A stretch of DNA of 64,000 bases from Pediococcus pentosaceus (GCF_001437285.1 NZ_JQBF01000002.1:62001-126000); one strand, 5' to 3'; positions 37,663 to 46,140 are shown, numbered from the stretch's first letter. The notes: generated by a model from the sequence alone, not told the origin. Numbers and translations are program-made.

Positions 37663-39003
37663 ATGGCAAAGAAAAATTATTCGCAAGCAGATATTCGTCA
37701 GATGGCAAAGGATGAAAATGTACGTTTTCTCCGATTAATGTTTACAGATCTTTTTGGAATAATTAAGAACGTTGAAGTACCAATTAGTCAATTGGACAAA
37801 CTATTAGATAATAAATTGATGTTTGATGGTTCCTCAATTGACGGGTTTGTTCGGATTGAAGAAAGTGACATGTATTTATACCCAGATCTTTCTACTTGGA
37901 TGGTTTTCCCATGGGGAAGCGAACATGGCAAGGTGGCTCGCATTATTTGTGAAGTATACTCAAATGATCGTAAACCATTCGTGGGTGATCCACGTAACAA
38001 TTTAATTCGAGTACTCCAAGAGATGAAGGATGCAGGATTTACTGATTTTAATATCGGACCTGAACCTGAGTTTTTCTTGTTGAAATTAGATGAAAATGGT
38101 AAACCAACCACTAATTTAAATGATAAAGGTAGTTACTTTGATTTAGCTCCTGTTGATTTAGGTGAAAACTGCCGTCGTGATATTGTTTTGGAACTTGAAA
38201 ATATGGGCTTTGATGTTGAAGCTTCTCATCATGAAGTTGCTCCAGGACAACACGAAATTGACTTTAAATACGCCGATGCTTTGACCGCTGCCGATAACAT
38301 TCAAACCTTTAAGTTGGTTGTTAAGACAGTTGCCCGTAAATATAACCTGCATGCTACATTTATGCCTAAACCTATGGATGGAATCAATGGTTCAGGGATG
38401 CATTTAAACATGTCACTTTTCAATAAGGAAGGCAATGCTTTCTATGACGAAAAGGGTGACTTACAACTTTCTCAAAATGCTTACTGGTTCCTTGGTGGAC
38501 TATTGAAGCATGCTCGTAGTTATACGGCCGTATGTAACCCAATTGTTAACTCGTACAAACGTTTAGTTCCTGGATATGAAGCTCCAGTATACGTTGCTTG
38601 GTCAGGTTCAAACCGTTCACCACTTATTCGCGTTCCTTCAAGTAAGGGACTCTCAACTCGTTTTGAAGTTCGAAGCGTCGATCCAGCTGCTAACCCATAC
38701 TTAGCAATTGCATCAGTATTGGAAGCAGGCTTAGATGGCATTAGAAACAAGATTGAACCAGAAGATTCCGTTGATCGTAATATCTATCGAATGAACATTC
38801 AAGAACGTAATGAAGAGCATATTACAGATCTACCTTCAACATTACACAATGCTTTGAAGGAATTCCAAAATGATGATGTAATGCGTAAGGCATTAGGGGA
38901 TCACATTTTCCAAAGCTTCCTCGAAGCTAAGAAGTTAGAATGGGCTTCTTACCGTCAAGAAGTGACACAATGGGAACGTGATCAATATCTCGAAATGTTC
39001 TAG
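37663..39003 (+). CDS. glnA: Glutamine synthetase type I
   Basis: 446-residue GS I-alpha enzyme making glutamine from glutamate, ammonia and ATP. It shows [32 protein letters not shown], the catalytic [11 protein letters not shown] loop, [16 protein letters not shown] and NRSPLIRVP. The shorter alpha form lacks the adenylylation insertion and is regulated by feedback inhibition and by GlnR. Weak ribosome binding site (GTGGGG, rather far upstream). A terminator follows. Confidence 0.98.
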   Translation: MAKKNYSQADIRQMAKDENVRFLRLMFTDLFGIIKNVEVPISQLDKLLDNKLMFDGSSIDGFVRIEESDMYLYPDLSTWMVFPWGSEHGKVARIICEVYSNDRKPFVGDPRNNLIRVLQEMKDAGFTDFNIGPEPEFFLLKLDENGKPTTNLNDKGSYFDLAPVDLGENCRRDIVLELENMGFDVEASHHEVAPGQHEIDFKYADALTAADNIQTFKLVVKTVARKYNLHATFMPKPMDGINGSGMHLNMSLFNKEGNAFYDEKGDLQLSQNAYWFLGGLLKHARSYTAVCNPIVNSYKRLVPGYEAPVYVAWSGSNRSPLIRVPSSKGLSTRFEVRSVDPAANPYLAIASVLEAGLDGIRNKIEPEDSVDRNIYRMNIQERNEEHITDLPSTLHNALKEFQNDDVMRKALGDHIFQSFLEAKKLEWASYRQEVTQWERDQYLEMF

Positions 39004-39019
39004 ACAAATATCTATAATA

Positions 39020-39058
39020 AGAGTTATAACACGGTTAATCGTGTTGCAACTCTTTTTT
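39020..39058 (+). terminator. Terminator after glnA
   Basis: Stem AGAGTTATAACACG/CGTGTTGCAACTCT with one mismatch, 6-base loop and a T7 run. Confidence 0.88.
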
Positions 39059-39151
39059 TGTGAAGAATGTTTAAATTTATTGTCGAATTCCTTTATTTAT
39101 TTGAAATTTTTTTGTAACATTAGAGACAGAACGATAGAATGGAGCGATATC

Positions 39152-40027
39152 ATGGCAGATGAACGTATGAATCACGAAGAATCCAGTCGGGATATTTTAA
39201 TCTCGCAACTGAAAAACAAGGATCAATACATAAACGAATTGGCGGAAGCAATTGATCAGCACAACGATTTGCGCATTTATCAATTGCTAGGACCTTTGCG
39301 CTATCGGGATGAAATTAACGATGCTTTCGACTTGGAATTTGGAGAATATCCATTTGAGTTGGTAAAGGATCAAAGACAAGAATTAGCACATTTCTTGAGT
39401 GATAATTTGATTGATTATTTAATCGAAAAATTTCCATTTTTCTATTACCGCGAAGTTGAAAAGGGACAATTTAAAGTCTTCTTTGGTAATTGGTGGGATC
39501 GCCGTGAAATCGGGACACTTGATGCATTGAATGTTGAATATACACTAGACGAAGAAAAACTTGAAAAGCTTGAAAAAGCATTGAATATTGATGAAGCGGG
39601 TAAAACTTTAAACTCAGACCAAATCAACCAATTATCAGTTAAAAATGTTGAGTTACAAAAAGTGGTTACCGCTCAAACTGAACTTGAAGATAAGCAAAAA
39701 GAATTGATGGAACGTCAAAACAACTTGTCAGATAAGGGCGGTTTATTTGAATCAAATAAGATTAAAGAAGAACGCCAACAAATTAAGGAAGAACTTGCTA
39801 AGATCGCTGAAGAAGAAGAACAAGCGGCTAAGGCTCCTGAACAAATTCGTAATAATCAAAAGCAAATTTTAGTTCTTTCCAAGGAAGATACCACGCTCAG
39901 TTTTGAAATTGAGGCTTTAAAGAAGAGTTTCACGAGTTATAGTGAGTTCCGTGAAACTGCCGACCAACTGTATAAAAATTATCTCAGTAGCCTATTAGAC
40001 GAAGGGCAGGTAAAGTCTAATGGATAA
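39152..40027 (+). CDS. Uncharacterised coiled-coil protein, first of a coupled trio
   Basis: 291 residues, function not recognised. The N-terminal 140 residues are a mixed helical region with aromatic clusters (FPFFYYRE, FGNWWDRRE). Residues of about 145-265 are charged heptad-like helix (ELEDKQKELMERQNNL, KEERQQIKEELAKIAEEEE), so a coiled coil is likely; such proteins can be mislabelled as SbcC or exonuclease because of the coiled coil alone, as there is no ATPase motif. ATG 39152 follows TGGAGC; the frame opens inside glnA without meaning. No signal peptide or membrane helix. Its end overlaps the next gene by 8 bases. Confidence 0.8.
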   Translation: MADERMNHEESSRDILISQLKNKDQYINELAEAIDQHNDLRIYQLLGPLRYRDEINDAFDLEFGEYPFELVKDQRQELAHFLSDNLIDYLIEKFPFFYYREVEKGQFKVFFGNWWDRREIGTLDALNVEYTLDEEKLEKLEKALNIDEAGKTLNSDQINQLSVKNVELQKVVTAQTELEDKQKELMERQNNLSDKGGLFESNKIKEERQQIKEELAKIAEEEEQAAKAPEQIRNNQKQILVLSKEDTTLSFEIEALKKSFTSYSEFRETADQLYKNYLSSLLDEGQVKSNG

Positions 40028-40937
40028 CACAATCAATGAAGATAAAAAAAGAGCAACATTATCCGACAAGTTGCTGAAAGTACAATCTGATTTGGATGCT
40101 GGATTAAGCAAAGGTCGTAGTTTCGCAGAATTATTTCGTACTTTAACAACTACAGATGATAATGTCGAGTTATTGGATGCTGCAAAAAAACTTTATGCGT
40201 TCGTAGTTGATAGCGATGCAGTTATTTTTCCTCAGAAATTTGAAGCTAGTGACTATTATTTAATTTTTATGACTCGCTTAATTGAATTAAGCGGTTTAAA
40301 AACTAAACTGGGTCTGGAAGTTGAACAAGAAAATAATTACCAAAAACTTTTCCATACTTGGACGGGGACTAGCCAAAAGTTCCGTTTTAAAATGGCAAAT
40401 AATCAGGCTGAATATGTTGATCAGGCAACGCAACAAACTATTTTTCATTTGAGTTTAGATGAACGGAAAATGAGCTTTAATACTGATACAATTAATAATT
40501 TTTATTTTCTAAATCAGCAAGATGACGAAGATAGCTTGGTTGACGAGATTAAGTTATTTACTAAATTTGGCCAAATTTTAGAAGAAGTATACAATTTTGA
40601 AGTTGACTTTAATATGTTTGATGCTCGTAATAATAAAGTTTATGAGTTTGATCAAACTAGCTTAAATACAGATATTATTGATGAACTTTTTGTGGATGCT
40701 GCTAAAAATGGTTTTACTTTGCTAAATGCTGAGAAACTATTGGGAGCATACCTAAAATTAGATAATCATGTAGTTTTCTCGATTTTTCAAGAGATACCAG
40801 CAACCGACCAATGGGCTATTCAAGTTAATGATAAAAGTGAAGAAAAATCATTGTTTGATATCTTGAAGCAGTACGATTTCTTGAACGATTGGTATGTTAG
40901 AAATATTGCAGATTTAAAATTAAAAATGTTATTTTAG
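40020..40937 (+). CDS. Uncharacterised protein, second of a coupled trio
   Basis: 305 residues, not recognised. No P-loop, membrane helix, signal peptide or cysteine cluster is seen; it is acidic and seems globular with alternating helix and strand. The middle holds NFYFLNQQDDEDSLVDEIKL and a short motif-like FEVDFNMFDARNNKVYEFD. It starts inside the last codons of the coiled-coil gene (8-base overlap) and ends 9 bases before the dUTPase-like gene, so the three are made together. Could be a partner of the coiled-coil protein; this is inference from coupling only. Confidence 0.8.
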   Translation: MDNTINEDKKRATLSDKLLKVQSDLDAGLSKGRSFAELFRTLTTTDDNVELLDAAKKLYAFVVDSDAVIFPQKFEASDYYLIFMTRLIELSGLKTKLGLEVEQENNYQKLFHTWTGTSQKFRFKMANNQAEYVDQATQQTIFHLSLDERKMSFNTDTINNFYFLNQQDDEDSLVDEIKLFTKFGQILEEVYNFEVDFNMFDARNNKVYEFDQTSLNTDIIDELFVDAAKNGFTLLNAEKLLGAYLKLDNHVVFSIFQEIPATDQWAIQVNDKSEEKSLFDILKQYDFLNDWYVRNIADLKLKMLF

Positions 40938-40946
40938 GTGATTAAG

Positions 40947-41486
40947 ATGGATTGGGCAAAAATGTTGCAAACATCGGTTGCGTTAGACCGTGATATTAGA
41001 TTTAAACATAACTTGGCCAATAGTATGCAAGACCGGATTCAAGAAGCTTATATATCTTTGGATGTTGAACTTGCAGAAATAGCTAATGCTGCAGAATGGT
41101 TCAAGGTATGGAAAACTCATCGTGGCAAACGCGACGGAGAGTTATCGGTCCATCAGACGGTTTTGAATGAGTTTGTGGATGCTACTGATTTTTTTCTATT
41201 GATGGCTAATTTAAACCAATGGAATCATTTGATAGTAATTGAAGATGAAGAAATTGATAAGTATAAGGCGGATTCTCGTACGCCCGACTTATCTCTAATG
41301 TATTTAAATATTAAGAAAATGTTGTTTTCGGCGTATGCGTATAATCGAAGCACAGATTATGTACATGCTTGGCATCTGTTTATGAAGTTTGGTATTAAAG
41401 GCTTAGGATTTACTCCTGAAGAAATTGAGGAAAGCTTTTTTGCTAAAAATAAGGTTAATTACGAGCGTCAAGAAAATAATTACTAA
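40947..41486 (+). CDS. All-alpha dUTPase-like (dimeric dUTPase / MazG-superfamily) protein, third of the trio
   Basis: 179 residues, mostly helical. It has the two acidic helix motifs of the all-alpha NTP pyrophosphohydrolases: ELAEIANAAEWFKVWK (E41, E44, E50) and, after a short link, LNEFVDATDFFL (E75, D78), matching the EXXE...EXXD magnesium site of dimeric dUTPases. It would hydrolyse dUTP (and dUDP) to dUMP, limiting uracil in DNA. ATG 40947 is used, with TAGGTG before it; the frame opens three codons earlier. A strong terminator follows. Activity is predicted from motifs; the family call is by eye. Confidence 0.75.
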   Translation: MDWAKMLQTSVALDRDIRFKHNLANSMQDRIQEAYISLDVELAEIANAAEWFKVWKTHRGKRDGELSVHQTVLNEFVDATDFFLLMANLNQWNHLIVIEDEEIDKYKADSRTPDLSLMYLNIKKMLFSAYAYNRSTDYVHAWHLFMKFGIKGLGFTPEEIEESFFAKNKVNYERQENNY

Positions 41487-41498
41487 TAGGAAATAACA

Positions 41499-41533
41499 GA
41501 AAACCCAAAACCTGCTCTGGTTTTGGGTTTTCT
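41499..41533 (+). terminator. Terminator after the trio
   Basis: Perfect stem AGAAAACCCAAAACC/GGTTTTGGGTTTTCT with a 6-base loop. Confidence 0.88.
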
Positions 41534-41790
41534 ATTAATTAATAAAACCGTAAAATACGGTCAATAATTGAAGATTTGTAGTTAATGCCTCTATTTCTAA
41601 AATGGGATTCTTTCAATGAATGAAAAAGGTATAGACAATTAAAGAAAATGGTCTTATGGGCTAGTAAATTGCAAAGCAAAGTTTAAGTTAAGATCATAAT
41701 GTTTTACTATGGCTGCGAGGTGTGAAATAATTGATACAGAAGCTTACTGTTCACTTCTAAAATTTAAGTTAGCTAAGGAAGTGATAATGA
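41534..41790. other. Intergenic stretch, no gene seen
   Basis: About 257 AT-rich bases after the terminator. Only a short inverted repeat ACCGTAAAATACGGT (41547-41561) stands out. No ORF with a ribosome binding site and no clear promoter. Confidence 0.4.
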
Positions 41791-42018
41791 ATGACGTATA
41801 CTGATATTTATGGATTTAAACACGAAAATGCAACAGTTATTAGTAAACAAGACGAATTTCATCGCGTTTTTATTATCGAAGATGAAAAACATCGCCGTTT
41901 TGAATGCTTAAAAGAGCATCCTGAGGCTACCCATAAAGGGCCGTCGCATTGGAAACTAGCCAAGCAAGATACACCGCCAGATAATTACTGGGATGTGTTC
42001 GACTCGGATGGAAAATAA
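41791..42018 (+). CDS. Small uncharacterised protein
   Basis: 75 residues, soluble, rich in His, Asp and Glu, with aromatic residues at the end (HWKLAKQDTPPDNYWDVF). Not recognised. AAGGAAG is 9-10 bases before the ATG and a strong terminator follows the stop, which supports a real gene. An overlapping ATG at 41787 in another frame meets a stop after five codons. Transcribed alone. Confidence 0.65.
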   Translation: MTYTDIYGFKHENATVISKQDEFHRVFIIEDEKHRRFECLKEHPEATHKGPSHWKLAKQDTPPDNYWDVFDSDGK

Positions 42019-42029
42019 TTAATATAGAT

Positions 42030-42074
42030 AAAAGAAGCTAAATCGTTAAAAATCGGTTTAGCTTCTTTTAGTTT
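42030..42074 (+). terminator. Terminator after the 75-residue gene
   Basis: Stem AAAAGAAGCTAAA/TTTAGCTTCTTTT, inner CG/CG pairing, T-rich tail. Confidence 0.85.
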
Positions 42075-42157
42075 AATGGAGAAATTCTAGCGCTCTAAAG
42101 ATAATCCCATAAGATGATTTTTTGTTTGAACGTATATACATATTTTATATTTCGAAA

Positions 42158-42361
42158 CTAATTAAATTGGCCATTAAGATAAGCTTTGATGGTTATGATG
42201 ATAAGGCCTAATATAATTAAAATAACACTTAACCAATGCATTGAACGGTTACGATATTCATAGTGAGTAAAGATGAACCCATATCGAATTTTGGTGTTAA
42301 ATACAGTAATCAAGAATCCTAGCATGAAAATAAAAACACCAATTAAAATAATGATATCCAT
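42158..42361 (-). CDS. Small two-helix membrane protein
   Basis: 67 residues with two hydrophobic helices (MDIIILIGVFIFMLGFLITV, and WLSVILIILGLIIITIKAYL) joined by a basic-aromatic loop (FTHYEYRNRSMHW). Not recognised as a named family. ATG 42361 has AGGAG 11 bases upstream; a TTG nine bases before it is too close to that site. It stands alone on the minus strand and no terminator was seen downstream. Confidence 0.6.
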   Translation of the reverse strand: MDIIILIGVFIFMLGFLITVFNTKIRYGFIFTHYEYRNRSMHWLSVILIILGLIIITIKAYLNGQFN

Positions 42362-42470
42362 TTCTAGCAATGCTCCTAAACTTTTGACTTAATCTAGTAA
42401 TTATATGTTAGATTTTATTCGATTTTTTAGTCGAAGTCACATTAATTGCTTAGTATAAAGATTTAAAAAT

Positions 42471-42510
42471 AAAAATCACCCAATCTAATTAAAGATTGAG
42501 TGATTTTTAT
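42471..42510 (-). terminator. Terminator downstream of tRNA-Arg
   Basis: Stem AAAAATCACCCAATCT/AGATTGAGTGATTTTT with one mismatch; T-rich on both strands, here placed to end the minus-strand tRNA transcript. Confidence 0.75.
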
Positions 42511-42518
42511 GTTGCTTA

Positions 42519-42536
42519 GTGAGCGTTTGGTGAGCG
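42519..42536. repeat. Tandem GTGAGCG repeats beside tRNA-Arg
   Basis: GTGAGCG occurs at 42519-42525 and again at 42530-42536, 11 bases apart start to start, between the tRNA 3' end and its terminator. Confidence 0.6.
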
Positions 42537-42584
42537 CTCTTGTTTTAAAAGCCTATACCATAGGGCTTCTAAGCTATATTAATA

Positions 42585-42658
42585 TGATTCGGGAGAGATT
42601 CGAACTCTCGACCGTCCGCTTAGAAGGCGGATGCTCTATCCAGCTGAGCTACCGAACC
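42585..42658 (-). tRNA. tRNA-Arg (anticodon UCU)
   Basis: Full cloverleaf on the minus strand: acceptor GGTTCGG/CCGAATC (one G-U pair), D arm GCTC/GAGC, anticodon stem TCCGC/GCGGA with loop CTTCTAA giving anticodon TCT, T arm GAGAG/CTCTC with TTCGAAT. The CCA end is not encoded. Reads AGA codons. Confidence 0.96.
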
Positions 42659-42862
42659 GTACTTAAACAGTATATTTAAAAACGATCGTTCTGTCAATGG
42701 AATTATTACAAATAGAGGGATGAAAAAAGTGGATATAAATCGCAATTAACAAAGCAATTTCAACATTATAAATTAAAGAAATTAAACGGGGTTAAACGCT
42801 TTAATTAATTTGAATTATTAGGTATTATTAAATTAGAAGTTAACGAATAGAGGGTGGCTTAA

Positions 42863-43375
42863 ATGAAAAAAATTATCTCGGTTTTACTTTCGCTGATGGT
42901 AGTAACATTATTTATGAGTGCATGCACCCATAATAAAGTTTATGGCACGGTAGTGGTGTCTCCTGAAAAATACAAGCAAATTTCAGCAGATAAGAAGTTG
43001 ATTGAGAAGACTATCAGTGGTCTAGAAAAGTTTAATTCTGAAAACCCAGAAACAGAAAAATCAGTGATGAGATCTCTAGATGCTTTGATTAAAAAGGGCC
43101 AAAGGAAAATGAACGATAGTGATCGAGTAAAATTTGAGGCACTTTTAGGCGATCATAAAAATGGAGTTAAAGGGATCGTTAAGAAAGCTTACACTCATCA
43201 ACGGGGTTTTGATGATGACTTGAGTGGTAGGATTAGATCAAATATGTTGAAATCAATTAAATTAATGACGCATGGAATTACTAAAAACGAAAATGATCGA
43301 AAAAAAATATATAAACAAGTTTTAGAAGATACTAAAGCAGATAAAAACCTATATAAAATTGGCGGAAATGAATAA
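42863..43375 (+). CDS. Putative lipoprotein, function unknown
   Basis: 170 residues beginning with a lipoprotein signal: KK, a hydrophobic stretch, and lipobox FMSAC with Cys21. The mature part is helical, charged and Lys-rich (about 8-10 residues of KK pairs) and has no recognised domain. Ribosome binding site GAGGGTGG. Flanked by its own terminator, so it is a single-gene unit. Expected on the outer face of the membrane. Confidence 0.78.
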   Translation: MKKIISVLLSLMVVTLFMSACTHNKVYGTVVVSPEKYKQISADKKLIEKTISGLEKFNSENPETEKSVMRSLDALIKKGQRKMNDSDRVKFEALLGDHKNGVKGIVKKAYTHQRGFDDDLSGRIRSNMLKSIKLMTHGITKNENDRKKIYKQVLEDTKADKNLYKIGGNE

Positions 43376-43708
43376 AAAATGGGGACAACGAAGTAACATT
43401 ATTTATATGATGCTTCGTTGTTTTTTGTTGCTTATATTTATGTTAATATACAGTTCTTAATTATTAGAATATTACTAAATGCGGATACATGGGTATTTTT
43501 GCACATATTTCAATAAAAGCATAAATTTTAATATATTTTAAGAAATAAAATGCGCGAAAATCGTTCATTTGTAGAGGTTTATACGGTATCATGGACATTA
43601 AGGGTATAATCCGCATGTTATTTAAAAAGTTAGTTTATTGTAAAAAAGTTTCCATTGGATTAAACTCTAAAACGTGAATCAAGCGTTTATAAATGTGAGG
43701 TGCTGAAT
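43376..43708. other. AT-rich intergenic region with terminator
   Basis: Holds the lipoprotein gene's terminator (43385-43426) and then about 280 AT-rich bases before the TetR gene. A TATAAT at 43605-43610 may be the -10 of the TetR gene but lacks a good -35. No ORF or RNA gene seen. Confidence 0.4.
43385..43426 (+). terminator. Terminator after the lipoprotein gene
   Basis: Stem ACAACGAAG/CTTCGTTGT followed by a T run. Confidence 0.83.
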
Positions 43709-44338
43709 ATGAAGGAAGATCCTAGAATTATTAAGACATTAAGTAAATTGCAAAAGGCTTTTGTGATGTTATTGAAGACATATGACGCTGGAGATATTAA
43801 TGTTAGGCAAATTAGTGATGAAGCTGGGGTAACCCGTGGAGCTTTTTATTCACATTTTTCTGACAAAAAAGAATTTGTTAATTTTACGATTAACGAACTA
43901 GTGGGCTCTTTATTTAATTCATCATTAAAGGATTCAGTTGGATTTGTCGATGAGGTTAATCACAAAAATGCTCATGGAACTAATGTACTATCAGTCTCCA
44001 ACTTTTTTGATAAAGTTGCAGCAGATTATCAAACGTATACGATTGTATTAGATACGGAAAAATTGCCTCAGTTTACCGAGGTGCTTAAAGAACGTTTGAA
44101 TTCAGAAATTAAAACTTTTGCTGAATATTACGGCAAAAAGGTAAAGCATGATGGTTTTCCCATTGAAGTTTTAAGCTCATACTATGTAAATGGTCTAATT
44201 GGAATGATTAGAATGTGGCTTGATGAAGGAATGGTATACACTTCACATTATATGGCAAATGCGGCCAAGAAAATTTTAGGAACAAAAATTCAAATTGATA
44301 GTCAAAATATTGACCTTTCCGATTTTTTCGTAGATTAA
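43709..44338 (+). CDS. TetR/AcrR family regulator
   Basis: 209 residues with a TetR helix-turn-helix at the start (INVRQISDEAGVTRGAFYSHFSDKKEFVNF) and a helical ligand domain ending in a long C-terminal helix region (GLIGMIRMWLDEGMVY), close in style to the TetR_C_7-like group. ATG 43709 follows GAGGTG; the frame opens three codons earlier. No effector gene is beside it: the lipoprotein gene is upstream in the same direction and the L21 operon starts 3 bases downstream with its own promoter. The target is therefore unclear. Confidence 0.87.
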   Translation: MKEDPRIIKTLSKLQKAFVMLLKTYDAGDINVRQISDEAGVTRGAFYSHFSDKKEFVNFTINELVGSLFNSSLKDSVGFVDEVNHKNAHGTNVLSVSNFFDKVAADYQTYTIVLDTEKLPQFTEVLKERLNSEIKTFAEYYGKKVKHDGFPIEVLSSYYVNGLIGMIRMWLDEGMVYTSHYMANAAKKILGTKIQIDSQNIDLSDFFVD

Positions 44339-44340
44339 CA

Positions 44341-44369
44341 TTGACTATTATTTAAATCTACAGTATAGT
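44341..44369 (+). promoter_or_regulatory. Promoter of rplU operon
   Basis: TTGACT at 44341-44346, a 17-base spacer and TATAGT at 44364-44369, beginning two bases after the TetR stop codon. Confidence 0.78.
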
Positions 44370-44375
44370 ATTAAC

Positions 44376-44456
44376 GTTGGTGTGGTCTCCACGCTACAAC
44401 CGCACAAAGTGAGTTTTAAAGCATAGCACTTACTTTGGCGAGTCTTAGAATTAAGG
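44376..44456 (+). promoter_or_regulatory. L21-type ribosomal leader
   Basis: A compact structured leader between promoter and rplU, with the repeated pairing elements AAAGTGAG and CACTTACTTT and an outer pairing GTGGTCTCCAC. This is where the Firmicutes L21 leader (Rfam) is found, presumed to bind a product of the operon. Assignment is by position and general layout; a covariance search would decide. Confidence 0.62.
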
Positions 44457-44467
44457 AGGTGCACGTT

Positions 44468-44776
44468 GTGTACGCAATTATTAAAACTGGTGGTAAACAA
44501 CTTAAAGTTGAAGAAGGTCAATCAGTATTCGTTGAAAAGTTAAACGTCGCTGAAGGCGAAAAAGTTACTTTTGATCAAGTTCTTTTTGTAGGTGGCGAAT
44601 CTACAAAGGTTGGTTCTCCTGTTGTTGAAGGTGCTTCAGTTGCTGGAACTGTTGAAAAACAAGGTAAGCAAAAGAAGATTACTACTTTCAAGTACAAGGC
44701 TAAGAAGAACCAACATACAAAGACTGGTCATCGTCAACCATATACAAAAGTTATGATTGATTCAATCAACGCTTAA
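44468..44776 (+). CDS. rplU: 50S ribosomal protein L21
   Basis: 102-residue protein starting [17 protein letters not shown] and ending [14 protein letters not shown], the L21 hallmark. GTG 44468 is the start, with AAGGAGGTG 8-9 bases before it; an open frame of 11 codons upstream is leader. First gene of rplU-prp-rpmA. Confidence 0.97.
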   Translation: MYAIIKTGGKQLKVEEGQSVFVEKLNVAEGEKVTFDQVLFVGGESTKVGSPVVEGASVAGTVEKQGKQKKITTFKYKAKKNQHTKTGHRQPYTKVMIDSINA

Positions 44777-44797
44777 TTTGATTGAAGGTGATGTGGC

Positions 44798-45124
44798 ATG
44801 ATACAGACTTGTTTTTATAGAGATAAAGATCGAATCAGTGGTTTTAAGATAACTGGTCATGCTGACTCTGGTGAGTATGGACGTGATATCGTATGTGCGG
44901 CTGTGTCAGTCTTATCGATAAATACAGTTAACAGTATCGAGCAAATCACTAAGATAATGCCACTAGTTGATTCAGACGATGAAAATGGTGGATTTTTATC
45001 TGTTAATGTTCCTGAAAGCAGTGATGTTGATTCGAATCGAATGGCTCAAGTTTTACTTGAGGCACTTGAGATTGGATTAAGGGATATTAGTAAGTCATAC
45101 AAAGAATATCTAGTAATGAATTAA
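44798..45124 (+). CDS. prp: Ribosomal-processing cysteine protease Prp
   Basis: 108-residue protease (YsxB) that removes the N-terminal extension of L27. The catalytic His is in GFKITGHADSGEYGRDIVCAAVSVLS and the catalytic Cys in DIVCAAVS. It lies between rplU and rpmA as in all Firmicutes that carry the L27 extension, which is present in the next gene. Confidence 0.95.
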   Translation: MIQTCFYRDKDRISGFKITGHADSGEYGRDIVCAAVSVLSINTVNSIEQITKIMPLVDSDDENGGFLSVNVPESSDVDSNRMAQVLLEALEIGLRDISKSYKEYLVMN

Positions 45125-45147
45125 TTTATTCGGAGGTGTAATTAACC

Positions 45148-45435
45148 ATGGAAATGAATCTACAATTCTTCTCTCATCATAAGGGGGGCGGTTCCACTTC
45201 TAACGGCCGTGACTCAGCTGGTCGTCGTCTTGGAACAAAGCGTGCTGACGGACAAGCTGCTAAGGCAGGTATGATTATCTACCGTCAACGTGGAACACAT
45301 ATTTACCCTGGTGTAAATGTTGGTCGTGGAAACGATGATACTTTGTTTGCACTTGCAGATGGTGTCGTTCGTTTTGAACGTAAAGGTCGCGACAAGCGTC
45401 AAGTTTCTGTATATCCAGTAGCAGATGCTGAATAA
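45148..45435 (+). CDS. rpmA: 50S ribosomal protein L27 with Prp-cleaved N-terminus
   Basis: 95 residues. The first eight, MEMNLQFF, form the Firmicutes-type extension that Prp removes; the mature protein would start [15 protein letters not shown], the tail that reaches the peptidyl-transferase centre. The rest ([27 protein letters not shown]) is typical L27. Strong GGAGGTG site. Terminator follows. Confidence 0.97.
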   Translation: MEMNLQFFSHHKGGGSTSNGRDSAGRRLGTKRADGQAAKAGMIIYRQRGTHIYPGVNVGRGNDDTLFALADGVVRFERKGRDKRQVSVYPVADAE

Positions 45436-45456
45436 GCTTTAAAAAAGCAAATTTCA

Positions 45457-45489
45457 GGTCGGGACAATAACTTTGTTCCGGCCTTTTTT
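45457..45489 (+). terminator. Terminator after rpmA
   Basis: Stem GGTCGGGACAA/TTGTTCCGGCC with a T6 run. Confidence 0.88.
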
Positions 45490-45559
45490 AATGATTTTCT
45501 TGTTAAAAAGAGAATCGATTGATATCATTAGTTCTAGAATTAATTGGAGGAATCTTTTT

Positions 45560-46123
45560 ATGAGTACAATTTCAACATCTGATTTTAAAAATGGTTTGAC
45601 CATTGAATTTGATGATAATATTTGGCGCATTGTTGAATTTCAACATGTTAAGCCGGGTAAAGGTAGTGCCTTTGTGCGTACTAAGTTGAAGAACTTAAGA
45701 AATGGCGCTGTTCAAGAAAAAACTTTCCGTGCCGGCGAAAAAATGGAACAAGCTAATATTGAGACAAAACGTATGCAATATCTATATAATGATGGTGCTA
45801 ACTACGTTTTCATGGATAACAATACGTATGAACAAGTTGAAATTCCTAATGAACGTCTTGAAGAAGAGAAAAATTATTTAGTTGAGAACATGGAAGTAAG
45901 TATCGCATTCTTTGGTACTGAAACACTTGGTGTTGAAGTGCCTAAGAATATTACTTTAAAAGTTACTGCTACAGAACCTGGTATTAAAGGTAATACTGCT
46001 AGTGGTGGCTCAAAACCAGCTACAATGGAAACTGGTCTGGTGGTTCAAGTTCCTTTCTTCGTTAATGAGGGAGATGCTCTTAACATCAATACTCAAGATG
46101 GTACTTATATTTCACGCGCTTAA
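45560..46123 (+). CDS. efp: Elongation factor P
   Basis: 187-residue EF-P, which relieves ribosome stalling at polyproline. Three OB-like domains; the modification loop reads [17 protein letters not shown] with the Lys at the tip, and the C-terminus has [20 protein letters not shown] 45560 follows TTGGAGG; the 29 codons in frame upstream overlap the terminator and are not used. First of efp-asp23-nusB. Confidence 0.96.
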   Translation: MSTISTSDFKNGLTIEFDDNIWRIVEFQHVKPGKGSAFVRTKLKNLRNGAVQEKTFRAGEKMEQANIETKRMQYLYNDGANYVFMDNNTYEQVEIPNERLEEEKNYLVENMEVSIAFFGTETLGVEVPKNITLKVTATEPGIKGNTASGGSKPATMETGLVVQVPFFVNEGDALNINTQDGTYISRA

Positions 46124-46140
46124 TTTTTGGAGGCAATATA

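Noticed and set aside
39590-40027. SbcC-type exonuclease call for the coiled-coil protein
   Set aside because: Similarity would rest on coiled-coil composition only; there is no Walker A, signature or Walker B motif.
45473-45559. 29-codon N-terminal extension of efp
   Set aside because: It overlaps the rpmA terminator, and the strong GGAGG site is at the ATG at 45560.
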